Positions 17,541 through 23,633 of a stretch of DNA of 23,645 nt are shown piece by piece. The notes beneath the pieces were generated by a model. The model was not told the origin of the DNA and searched no databases. It was given only the letters and a program-made list of their open reading frames with translations. The translations under genes were made by a program, and so were the position numbers. Source of the stretch: a virus; IMG/VR virus record IMGVR_UViG_3300039109_000030, positions 1-23,645 of that record. One strand, 5' to 3'. The first letter of the stretch is position 1, and every line of letters starts with the position of its first letter.

Positions 17541-19156
17541 GCGGCCGGTCCCGGTGCAGCCTCGCCGGGATCGCCGACATGGCGGGCGCCGGCGAGCTTC
17601 GCCATCTGGTCGGTGGCCTTGGCAACTTCATCGACCGAACGCAGCACCAAGAGATCGCCGGTTCCGGTTTCCTTGATCCACGCTTCCATGGACTTGCGGC
17701 CATCGACATTCATCTTGAATTCTTCCGGGAACATGCCGCCGAGGGTTTGCGCGGTGTTGGCGGCCTCTGCGATGGCCTGCAATTTCGCCGCAGCCTGGGT
17801 CGGATTGATCGGCTGGGTCGAGACCGCGCGGCCATCAACCTGCACCGGCGCAATCGCGCTTGATTTTTCCAACAGGTATTTGAAGCGAATGAAAATCTGC
17901 GCCAGGTCGCGCCAGAACGGCATGCCCGGGGTGCCGATGCGACGCTGGGCGCGCGCGGCCTCGTCGAGCCATTGCGCTCGGGTCGGCGGGGTATCGCCGC
18001 TCTGCTCGGGCAGGTCGACGTAGAACAGCTTGCGCAGCTTCTTCAGCTTGTCCTCGTAGGCGTAATTGCCAACCTGCGCCGGCGGCGCCGTGTAGATGTT
18101 CTTGATCGCGCCTTCGTGGCCGGGCTCGATCGGATAGGCCATGCCGGATTCGAAGCCCTGCTCGACTGACGAGAAACTGAAACTCGGGAATGTCACCGGC
18201 GGGCGCAGCGACAATTCCATGTTCTCCCCTAACATCAGTTCGGCCTCGTCGATCTGGCGCAGCGACGGCAAGCCCTGCAGCAGCGGGCCCAGGCCGAACG
18301 GCGAATCCGGGGTCGGGTTGAAGCGGCCGACCCACAGCGGGCAGCAGCCCTCGCCCTTGATCACGACGTCATGGACGAGATGCTGGCCGCCCTCGCCGAT
18401 CATGACGACGTGCTGCCAGGTCTCGTCGCCCTTATCCTGCCACAGCCGCCAGAAGCCCCAGATCACGACGGTTCTTTTTTTAGGGCCCTCCTCGATTTCC
18501 TTGGCGACTTCGGGGCTAATCTTGGCCCAGATTTCCTCTCCGACGAGTTCGCGGACGTTGACGTTGCGGGTGTGACGCACGGCAAAGCGGTCGTCGATAT
18601 CGCCGTAGGGGCCGAGGTTGATTTCGAGCTCGCGCAACGGAATCGCGGAATTGGTGATCGGCGCGTTGGCGTGCGGTCGCTCGATCCACAGCCCGACGGT
18701 GCCGATCGACAGGTCCGGATAGAACGCTTTCGGCACTTCAGAATAGAGGTTCGACGCCTTCATGGCGTTGAAGATCGCCTTGTCGTCGTTCCTGATCTGC
18801 TTCTCGACCTTGGCCCAGACCGCGCCCTTCTCGCCGCCGGGCAGGTCCATGCCGGGTCCGCGCTTGCACCATGGCTTGTCCGGCGACATGAAGCCGTTGA
18901 CAACCTCGGTGACGAAATCGCCGCAAAGAATGAAGGCTTCATCGGTATTGAGATCGCCGGCGTCCTGAATGCGGACTGTCGTGTCGGACGACGACGACGA
19001 ACTCAATGCGCGCTGGCGGTGCGGCGAGGAGAAAAAATAACACTCCCGGAAATCCATTACCCACTGGGTTTTCCAGGCGCGGCAAGCGGCGAGCCGGTCC
19101 TTGGACTCCTGCTCGAGCGGACTGACGGCTGTTTCTTTCGGGGGCGCCTTGGCCAT
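17537..19156 (-). CDS. Portal protein (head-tail connector, podovirus type)
   Basis: 539 residues, the usual size for T7/BPP-1-type portals, which form the 12-mer at the packaging vertex. An N-terminal helix and a Ser run (six Ser near residue 55, from a GAC-type triplet repeat) come first. The wing region follows, with DEAFILCGDFVTEVVNGFMSPDKPW, then FNPTPDSPFGLGPLLQGLPSLRQIDEA and a helix ending LEKSSAIAPVQV. The C-terminus is Ala-rich. The ATG overlaps the stop of the preceding 68-residue gene (TGATG), and the stop overlaps the next ATG. Family call is from motifs, length and context. Confidence 0.85.
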   Translation of the reverse strand: MAKAPPKETAVSPLEQESKDRLAACRAWKTQWVMDFRECYFFSSPHRQRALSSSSSSDTTVRIQDAGDLNTDEAFILCGDFVTEVVNGFMSPDKPWCKRGPGMDLPGGEKGAVWAKVEKQIRNDDKAIFNAMKASNLYSEVPKAFYPDLSIGTVGLWIERPHANAPITNSAIPLRELEINLGPYGDIDDRFAVRHTRNVNVRELVGEEIWAKISPEVAKEIEEGPKKRTVVIWGFWRLWQDKGDETWQHVVMIGEGGQHLVHDVVIKGEGCCPLWVGRFNPTPDSPFGLGPLLQGLPSLRQIDEAELMLGENMELSLRPPVTFPSFSFSSVEQGFESGMAYPIEPGHEGAIKNIYTAPPAQVGNYAYEDKLKKLRKLFYVDLPEQSGDTPPTRAQWLDEAARAQRRIGTPGMPFWRDLAQIFIRFKYLLEKSSAIAPVQVDGRAVSTQPINPTQAAAKLQAIAEAANTAQTLGGMFPEEFKMNVDGRKSMEAWIKETGTGDLLVLRSVDEVAKATDQMAKLAGARHVGDPGEAAPGPAA

Positions 19157-19362
19157 CAGCGGATCGCCATCGGTGCGGCGGCGGGCGCTGCCGGGAGCGA
19201 GCCTGCACTACCGAGCGCCAGGCGGGTGCCGAAGCGGGCCATCAGCGAGGCGGTGTCGCCTGCGGCCTGCCCCTGCAGCGCCATAACCTGATCGTTCTTC
19301 GCCTGCGCCTGTTCGGCGGCGAGGTTGGGATCAGGGGCTAGCTGGGGCTGGTCGGCTTGCAT
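19156..19362 (-). CDS. Small Ala/Gln-rich protein before portal
   Basis: 68 residues from the ATG at 19362, with GGTGGAG about 12 nt upstream. An ATG at 19383 would give 75 residues and put the decamer 32 nt before the start, but no ribosome site is seen there. The sequence is an Ala/Gln-rich helix ending in GDTASLMARFGTRLALGSAG, a pattern that seems recurrent in small proteins just before podovirus portals. It overlaps the end of the 145-residue gene and is coupled to the portal by TGATG. Function unknown. Confidence 0.65.
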   Translation of the reverse strand: MQADQPQLAPDPNLAAEQAQAKNDQVMALQGQAAGDTASLMARFGTRLALGSAGSLPAAPAAAPMAIR

Positions 19363-19768
19363 CGTCGCGGAGGACTCCACCATTCGCGACGAGATGGCGG
19401 AAAAGCGCGTCGGGCCGCAACGCACTACAGCGGATGCCGATCAGGTGGGAGACCGCGGTAGTGCAGAACATCCCGAGCCGCATCCACGGCAGATCGTCCT
19501 TGACGTCGATCGTGACCGTGGCATTTCCCTTGATGATGGCGGCGACGATGGCTTGTGCGCCGGGCCCGTCGACCAGCACCTTCAACGAGGTTCGGCGAAA
19601 CCCGACATCATATACCCACCACTGGCCGAGCTCCGGTATCCACGCCAGCGCCGAGACATGCTTGAAGTGTCCGAGCGCGATCAGACGGAAGAACAGATGT
19701 TTCGACTTGCGGTGAAACACCACGGTCCAGCGCGCCGCCTCGATCCCGAATGCGGGGATCTCACGCAT
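19331..19768 (-). CDS. Conserved phage protein with His/Cys pattern of a permuted papain-like fold
   Basis: 145 residues from the ATG at 19768, which overlaps the stop of the 54-residue gene. The frame is open to 19810, but that start would run deeper into the neighbour. Near the N-terminus is HFKHVSALAWIPELGQWWVYDVG (H34/H37), and later FCTTAVSHLIGI (C102) with RPDALFRHLVANGG. This order, a His before strands and then a Cys at the start of a helix followed by a small hydrophobic helix, resembles circularly permuted NlpC/P60 (YiiX-like) enzymes. If so it could be a protease or amidase. The match is to a pattern only, and the protein may be non-catalytic. It has only a poor ribosome site and probably relies on coupling. 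Confidence 0.7.
   Translation of the reverse strand: MREIPAFGIEAARWTVVFHRKSKHLFFRLIALGHFKHVSALAWIPELGQWWVYDVGFRRTSLKVLVDGPGAQAIVAAIIKGNATVTIDVKDDLPWMRLGMFCTTAVSHLIGIRCSALRPDALFRHLVANGGVLRDDASRPAPASP
19416..19425 (-). promoter_or_regulatory. Conserved decamer copy upstream of portal unit
   Basis: Exact GTGCGTTGCG on the minus strand, inside the 145-residue gene, where the triplets AGT GCG TTG CGG encode S115-A-L-R118. It ends 53 nt before the 19362 start (32 nt before the alternative at 19383). Confidence 0.7.
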
Positions 19769-19925
19769 CAGGACTGAGCAAACGCAATTCGGCAACGCGG
19801 CGCTTCGCATCTAAAATTTTATGAACTGGATGCAGAAATTTCTCCGGCATCCCCATTTCGATCAACTTCCGGCGCATTTCCATTTCGAAAAACTTTATCG
19901 GAAACTGAATAATCTGTGCTGTCAT
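19761..19925 (-). CDS. Small basic protein coupled to large terminase
   Basis: 54 residues. GAGGAGGG sits 7 nt before an ATG that overlaps the terminase stop (ATGA), so it is very likely translated. The sequence (MTAQIIQFPIKFFEMEMRRK, then MPEKFLHPVHKILDAKRRVAELRLL) is amphipathic and basic, with no family recognised. The stretch is less GC-rich than the terminase before it. Possibly a packaging accessory; function unknown. Confidence 0.75.
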   Translation of the reverse strand: MTAQIIQFPIKFFEMEMRRKLIEMGMPEKFLHPVHKILDAKRRVAELRLLSPDA

Positions 19926-21469
19926 GCCTTCACCCTCCTCATGCTCTTGCGCCGGTTCCATGTCTGGATCGGTTTCATCGGCGCACTTCCCATCGTCACC
20001 GCCCGGCCCTCGCCACCGCCAAGGATACCATTTTCGAACGCTTCGCAGATATGGCTGTACTGGTTTTTTTCCGGCTCGTCGGAATAGCGCTCGCCGGACA
20101 CCCGCAACCGCCGCATGAAATAGCCGCCACTCATTCCCGTGATGAAGGTGGAGCAGCGCGGGTCGACCAGCAGCGACGACGGCCGCTGCCCGCCGGCGGA
20201 CCGGCGCATCAGCACGGCGTTGACCGCCTCCCAGCGGATCGAGTGCTGGTTCTGCGGATTCGGCGCCGGCAGCACCCGCATGCCATGTTCGTTGAAAATC
20301 ATGAATGGCGTCTTGTCGGTAGCCTGGCCGCGGTGCTGGCCGGCCGGGTCGCCCCAGAAGTTGAACGTGAAGCCGGGGTAGTGCTGGGCCAGGAAGCCTT
20401 TCAGCAGCGGCGCAAATTCCCCGGCCTGCATGTCCCTGCCGATATATTCGTGCTGGATAAACCAGTCGCCGCGCAAAAACTGCCCGATCGCCGCCGCCGG
20501 CTGCCGCCCGAAGTCCAGTCCCACCACCACCGGGATCCCCGGAATAATCTCGAGCGGGCGATCGCTGACATGCACGTCGCGGCGGAACTGCGGATAGACC
20601 GGGTTGCCGTCGGTCACCACCGACGAGCGGTTCATAATATTGGCGTCGATCCATGATTTGGTCTTGCCGGCGATCTTCTCATCGTAAAACTTCGGCGGCA
20701 AATATTTCAGGTTCTCGGCATTCGGGTTCGGCACATAGCCCAGCATCTTGCCCTTGTCGTCGAACCGCTCCAAAAGCCCCGGCGGCTGCATGAAAAATCC
20801 CCAGTTCGCCGGCCGCTTCAGCGCATTGCGCTTTTCCTCGGTCATCCAGTCCGGCGGCGGAACGTCGCCGCGCATGATCGGCAGCCAATGATCCGCCGGC
20901 GGCGCGTTGGTATCCGCGATCAGTCCGCCCCAGGCGCAACCGCCATCCTTGACCGCCGGAAACCGCGGCGGCGACACGCGCCCAACCGCCTCCGAGAAAA
21001 CCTCGTACTGCGCGAACTGCACCTCGTTGAACCAGATCAGCGACGTCTCCAGCGACATGAAAAACGATTTGGCGTCCCGGATGTCCTCCATCGCCACAAA
21101 CGTTACATCGAGCTCCAAGGGCCCGACCCTGACCTCATGCCGATACGGCCGCGTCTCATAGAAAATCCCGAACTCCCCAGGCCGCGTCCCCGGCCGGAAC
21201 CAATCCTTCCACGTCGGGATCGTGGTCTCCTCCAACTTCGCATACGTCTCGCGGAAAATATGCACCCGGAACCGCTGCCGCCCATCCCGCTGCGCCGGCT
21301 GCTCCAGCGCCCGCTGGAAAATATGCAGGCAACACGCCGACGACGTCCCGGATCCCTGCGGACCCTGAATGATCTTCACCCGGGAAGTCTTGTCCCGCAT
21401 GAACTCCCGCAGCACCTCACCGTCAGGCCGAAATATCGGGAACCCCGTGGTCGGGTCATGCTCGATCAT
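19922..21469 (-). CDS. Terminase large subunit (packaging ATPase-nuclease)
   Basis: 515 residues; the motor that pumps DNA into the procapsid and cuts it. The P-loop is at residues 36-43 (GPQGSGTS), the Walker B-like SLIWFNE has its acidic residue at E149, and the coupling region has LIADTNAP near 183-190. The RNase H-type nuclease shows acids in GLDFG (D319), FWGDPAG (D374) and VDPRC (D436), plus SHICEAFEN near 472. The canonical Walker A lysine is replaced by T42; K32 just before the loop might substitute, as in terminases with a shifted lysine. The ATG overlaps the stop of the 67-residue gene (ATGA). Packaging type (cos, pac or terminal repeat) cannot be told from this. Confidence 0.9.
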   Translation of the reverse strand: MIEHDPTTGFPIFRPDGEVLREFMRDKTSRVKIIQGPQGSGTSSACCLHIFQRALEQPAQRDGRQRFRVHIFRETYAKLEETTIPTWKDWFRPGTRPGEFGIFYETRPYRHEVRVGPLELDVTFVAMEDIRDAKSFFMSLETSLIWFNEVQFAQYEVFSEAVGRVSPPRFPAVKDGGCAWGGLIADTNAPPADHWLPIMRGDVPPPDWMTEEKRNALKRPANWGFFMQPPGLLERFDDKGKMLGYVPNPNAENLKYLPPKFYDEKIAGKTKSWIDANIMNRSSVVTDGNPVYPQFRRDVHVSDRPLEIIPGIPVVVGLDFGRQPAAAIGQFLRGDWFIQHEYIGRDMQAGEFAPLLKGFLAQHYPGFTFNFWGDPAGQHRGQATDKTPFMIFNEHGMRVLPAPNPQNQHSIRWEAVNAVLMRRSAGGQRPSSLLVDPRCSTFITGMSGGYFMRRLRVSGERYSDEPEKNQYSHICEAFENGILGGGEGRAVTMGSAPMKPIQTWNRRKSMRRVKA

Positions 21470-21669
21470 TTACCGGACAGCTCAGTCCCCGGCACCAGCC
21501 ACGTACTTGATGATGGACTCGCGCCTTCAAACTTATCCTCAGGGCGGTAAAACCGCCGCAAATCCGGATGGTTGATTACCGGATCGTTCGTGTAGTCCAC
21601 AAACCGCCCGTCAGGATCCGGAACTACGAGCGATTTTTCCTTTGGCCAGTTCCAAAACCAAAATTTCAT
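21466..21669 (-). CDS. Small protein upstream of large terminase
   Basis: 67 residues (MKFWFWNWPKEKSLVVPDPD...), with a perfect AGGAGG 5 nt before the ATG and an ATGA overlap with the large terminase. The N-terminus has four aromatic residues in seven, then a Pro/Asp-rich stretch, and it ends STWLVPGTELSGK. No family recognised. The ribosome site and coupling make it a confident gene of unknown function. Confidence 0.8.
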   Translation of the reverse strand: MKFWFWNWPKEKSLVVPDPDGRFVDYTNDPVINHPDLRRFYRPEDKFEGASPSSSTWLVPGTELSGK

Positions 21670-21848
21670 GGCAACCTCCTAAAGGTTTGAAAAATAATCG
21701 GGAGGGGGTAACGGGAGCTCGCGCGGCGAGACCTCGATTTTCCCCCCGGCCCTCCGCTGGCTGGATCCCCAGGGATGGTCACCCGGCGCCGCCGTCCATC
21801 CGTATCAGCCATGTGACTATCAATCATGTGGTCAGTATACCTAACCAT
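21666..21848 (-). CDS. Doubtful 60-codon frame between terminase subunits
   Basis: An ATG at 21848 opens 60 codons ending in an ATGA overlap with the 67-residue gene, like most junctions here. Against it: the product is low-complexity (Arg/Gly/Ser/Pro), there is no good ribosome site, and no fold is recognisable. It fills the 193-nt gap 21670-21862, where no terminator or decamer is seen. It may be a real small gene or a leader. Confidence 0.3.
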   Translation of the reverse strand: MVRYTDHMIDSHMADTDGRRRRVTIPGDPASGGPGGKSRSRRASSRYPLPIIFQTFRRLP

Positions 21849-21862
21849 CTGTCATCACTGCA

Positions 21863-22333
21863 TTATACCGCATCTATAACCTTGTGTGTGGGCACTGTGT
21901 GGACAGTTCGCGCCCCAGGCTCTGGACTGATGTCCACCACGTATCCTGCAGTTATGTTCATGTTTACAGATACTTGCGCGTCTGCGGATGGCTTGATGCC
22001 GGCAATGGCTGCGATGTGCTTCGATACGTCGGCGCTGACGTGTTCCGACTCGGCATCGATCAATTCAATGAGCCTGGCTGACGCTCGAAGACCACCAATT
22101 GCGATGATTTCGCGCATCCTTCGAGCGATAAACACCTGTATTTGCGGTTTCTTCAATTCGCGTGAGAGATGGGATTCGCTCATTCCGGCAAGCTTTGCGG
22201 CCTCTCGTTGGCTGACGCCCTTGGTGGCGAGGTTGGTGAGAACTTGCTGCATCCGCTTTGAGATGGGGCGTTCTTTGACGACTATTTGCTCGGCTTCGGC
22301 TGGAATTGGCGAGATTGGTTTCATTCGAGACAC
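21863..22333 (-). CDS. Terminase small subunit (HTH DNA-recognition protein)
   Basis: 156 residues from a GTG at 22333; an ATG at 22324 (153 residues) is the alternative. CAAGGG lies 3 nt before the GTG and 12 nt before the ATG, so the start is undecided. An HTH sits at about residues 38-60 (KGVSQREAAKLAGMSESHLSRELKKP). Next comes a helical region (FIARRMREIIAIGGLRASARLIELI), then SKHIAAIAGIKPSADAQVSVNMNITAGYVVDI, which is typical of small terminases that form rings and bind the packaging site. It precedes the large terminase unit. A decamer copy lies 107 nt upstream. Confidence 0.75.
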   Translation of the reverse strand: MSRMKPISPIPAEAEQIVVKERPISKRMQQVLTNLATKGVSQREAAKLAGMSESHLSRELKKPQIQVFIARRMREIIAIGGLRASARLIELIDAESEHVSADVSKHIAAIAGIKPSADAQVSVNMNITAGYVVDISPEPGARTVHTVPTHKVIDAV

Positions 22334-22440
22334 ATGCCCTTGTTGGTCTCGCTCGCTGCGGGCGGTCGCCCTTGCTTGCTAGAGAAAGGCACGCGCGCAA
22401 TGCGGGACGCGCGGGATTGATGGGCGGTTTGGATTTGGAT

Positions 22441-22450
22441 CGCAACGCAC
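22441..22450 (-). promoter_or_regulatory. Conserved decamer copy upstream of terminase genes
   Basis: Exact GTGCGTTGCG on the minus strand, 107 nt before the small terminase GTG. It is the first copy encountered by leftward transcription and so could drive the packaging genes. Confidence 0.7.
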
Positions 22451-22514
22451 CGTGGACTTATGCAGCATTGGCGGGCATTGGGGCGGGATTGACGCTGCTA
22501 CAGGTTTGATAGCA

Positions 22515-22524
22515 GTGCGTTGCC
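22515..22524 (+). promoter_or_regulatory. Decamer copy (one mismatch) facing right, before HTH gene
   Basis: GTGCGTTGCC on the plus strand: nine of ten bases of the motif, and the only copy in this orientation. It lies 30 nt before the GTG at 22555 of the only rightward gene nearby. The orientation switch with the direction of transcription is the best evidence that the element acts directionally. Confidence 0.65.
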
Positions 22525-22554
22525 GGGTCGAAATTGTCGCTTTACGCTCGTAAA

Positions 22555-22872
22555 GTGGAAAAGGATGACGAAGCACGATCTGCTGCCTTGAGCCTATTGG
22601 CGCGCGGCATGATTACACCAGGTCAGGCGGCCGAGCTCGCCGGCGTGTCGCGGCAGCTTGTGGCCTATTGGCTCAGGCACGCGGATATCAATTGGCGCCG
22701 GGCATGGGCCCGACGGCAAGCTGGCATGTGGCGGCGCGAGATAGCCGCGCTCAATGGCAAGGTGTTGCGACCCCCGACCAGGAAGCAACTGCGGCGCAAG
22801 CTGGCGAAGGGCATGAGGAATTGGGATGAGGCAAACACTAAGCACTTGCCACCAGGTCCGAAGGGCCACTGA
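22555..22872 (+). CDS. Small basic helix-turn-helix protein
   Basis: 105 residues from the GTG at 22555; a TTG at 22534 would add seven. No ribosome site is clear for either. The GTG is preferred because it puts the decamer 30 nt upstream, as at other copies. Residues about 17-40 form an HTH (ARGMITPGQAAELAGVSRQL, then VAYWLRH). The rest is very rich in Arg/Lys/Trp (NWRRAWARRQ, TRKQLRRKLAKG), so DNA binding is likely. As the first rightward gene beside the divergent control region it is a candidate regulator of the phage. A fragment of a recombinase-like HTH protein is possible. Confidence 0.6.
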   Translation: MEKDDEARSAALSLLARGMITPGQAAELAGVSRQLVAYWLRHADINWRRAWARRQAGMWRREIAALNGKVLRPPTRKQLRRKLAKGMRNWDEANTKHLPPGPKGH

Positions 22873-23023
22873 GCCGCCATACATTGATGATGTGCGCTGG
22901 TGGATATTGACGTGCGAAGAATGCGAGCATGTTGGATCGGTCGAGATCACGCTGCGACGATTGCGCTCTGCCAACCTGATTTGCAGCGAATGCGGCGTGC
23001 CTATCACGCGGAATAGCCGTTGA
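22826..23023 (+). CDS. Small zinc-ribbon protein
   Basis: 65 residues whose ATG lies inside the end of the HTH gene (47-nt overlap, different frame). Two CxxC knuckles (C30/C33 in TCEECEHVG and C53/C56 in ICSECGVP) are separated by 19 residues, which is a zinc-ribbon arrangement common in small phage proteins. A basic stretch (LRRLRSAN) lies between them. The start is uncertain because the ribosome site is weak. Role unknown; binding to nucleic acid or a transcription partner is plausible. Confidence 0.6.
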   Translation: MRQTLSTCHQVRRATEPPYIDDVRWWILTCEECEHVGSVEITLRRLRSANLICSECGVPITRNSR

Positions 23024-23060
23024 TACCAGCTATTTCCCACAATCTTCATTTATTTTGCAT

Positions 23061-23074
23061 TTGACCATTGACAA
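23061..23074 (+). repeat. Operator-like 14-bp repeat, copy 1
   Basis: TTGACCATTGACAA. It contains the -35 hexamer of the predicted promoter. It matches the second copy at 12 of 14 bases, with an A/T swap at two positions. Confidence 0.6.
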
Positions 23075-23095
23075 ACGTTTCGGATGGTGTATCTT
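23068..23095 (+). promoter_or_regulatory. Predicted sigma70-type promoter for rightward small genes
   Basis: TTGACA (23068-23073), a 16-nt spacer, then TATCTT (23090-23095), about 50 nt before the ATG at 23145. The -35 is perfect and the -10 matches four of six. It lies in a locally AT-rich gap (23024-23144) with no gene. Confidence 0.6.
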
Positions 23096-23107
23096 GTCCA
23101 TTGTCAA
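23094..23107 (+). repeat. Operator-like 14-bp repeat, copy 2
   Basis: TTGTCCATTGTCAA, starting in the -10 and covering the expected transcription start. It is the same orientation as copy 1, 33 nt away, which is about three helical turns. Repressor binding is inferred. Confidence 0.6.
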
Positions 23108-23144
23108 GCACGGTTGGCGCCGTGAGACACAACAGCGAGGATTC

Positions 23145-23417
23145 ATGGCATTCGATTCAAACGCAATGCGGGAGCTGGCACACCTTGCCAGCGACCGATA
23201 CCAGCGAGCCGGCTGCGGCGGGGCAAGCAAGGTCTACAACACCGCGCAGGCCTATTACACCGCGATCGGTCACAACGAATTGCCAGCATGGTCGCGCCTG
23301 CTGGTCGAGACCCGGACTAGATGGGAACAATCCAAATCACTCGCCGCAGAGCAATTCCGCATTGCCTGCCTGACGTCAAAGGAGGGTTGGTATCATGGCG
23401 ATTCGATACCGTTCTGA
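23145..23417 (+). CDS. Small protein of unknown function
   Basis: 90 residues from the ATG at 23145, with GAGG about 5 nt upstream; the frame is open from 23055, but that start lies in the promoter. The sequence is helical (SNAMRELAHLASDRYQR, AYYTAIGHNELPAWSRLLVE, KSLAAEQFRIACL) with a GCGGASK loop. No family recognised. It is the first gene after the predicted promoter and repeats, and it overlaps the next gene by 23 nt, suggesting co-expression. Confidence 0.65.
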   Translation: MAFDSNAMRELAHLASDRYQRAGCGGASKVYNTAQAYYTAIGHNELPAWSRLLVETRTRWEQSKSLAAEQFRIACLTSKEGWYHGDSIPF

Positions 23418-23598
23418 TGGCCCTACGCTGCCCGGCTGCGCGTCCGATATCGGAGGGCTGCTCCGCATCAAGGCCGCGGCGCCGATCAAGCCAGCCAAGC
23501 CGCAACAGGCCTGCGATATCGGTCTATTCAGCGACGAAGCGGGCCAACTAGACTTGTGCGAAATGTTCCAGGGCCCAGAGGATGACGACGCTTTCTAA
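23395..23598 (+). CDS. Small acidic-tailed protein of unknown function
   Basis: 67 residues. AAGGAGGG lies 8 nt before the ATG, the strongest ribosome site in this part of the window. The N-terminus is MAIRYRSDGPTLPGCASDIG, followed by a Lys/Ala/Pro stretch, and it ends in an acidic EMFQGPEDDDAF. Three cysteines are present but not in a metal-binding spacing. No family recognised. The gene is followed by a strong hairpin. Confidence 0.7.
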   Translation: MAIRYRSDGPTLPGCASDIGGLLRIKAAAPIKPAKPQQACDIGLFSDEAGQLDLCEMFQGPEDDDAF

Positions 23599-23605
23599 AC
23601 GACGT

Positions 23606-23633
23606 GGCCCGGCAGATTGGCGTCTGCCGGGCC
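23606..23633 (+). terminator. Strong hairpin after the rightward genes
   Basis: A perfect 11-bp stem (GGCCCGGCAGA / TCTGCCGGGCC) with a 6-nt loop, 8 nt after the last stop. Only 12 nt remain in the window and no T-run is seen, so termination is likely but not proven. The hairpin could also act on leftward transcripts. Confidence 0.6.

Larger units (their letters stand above)
22334..22554. other. Divergent control region
   Basis: Gap of about 220 nt between the leftward small terminase and the rightward HTH gene. It holds two decamer copies facing away from each other (22450-22441 leftward and 22515-22524 rightward). A lone TTGACG at 22489-22494 has no acceptable -10 partner. No other convincing gene was seen. 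Confidence 0.7.

Noticed and set aside
18977-19000. GAC-type triplet run in the portal gene
   Set aside because: Simple codon repeat encoding a short Ser run. No evidence of phase variation.
18371-19291. Plus-strand open frame of 306 codons over the portal gene
   Set aside because: Antisense shadow of the portal gene.
19789-19803. Partial decamer-like stretches (CGCGTTGCCG and TTGCGTTTGC on minus) before the 145-residue gene
   Set aside because: Too many mismatches to the conserved decamer and located inside the coupled 54-residue gene. Probably chance.
19926-20654. Minus-strand open frame running from inside the terminase into the 54-residue gene
   Set aside because: Only its last 54 codons, from the ATG at 19925 with a strong ribosome site, look real. 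The rest is an out-of-frame reading of the terminase.
22489-22494. TTGACG as a -35 for the HTH gene
   Set aside because: No acceptable -10 at 15-19 nt. The decamer occupies that place instead.
692-22524. Decamer as a sigma54 (-24/-12) promoter
   Set aside because: TTGC is present, but at the two copies checked position by position (17395-17404 and 19416-19425) there is no GG at the required distance upstream, and no TGGCAC-like half was noticed at the others.
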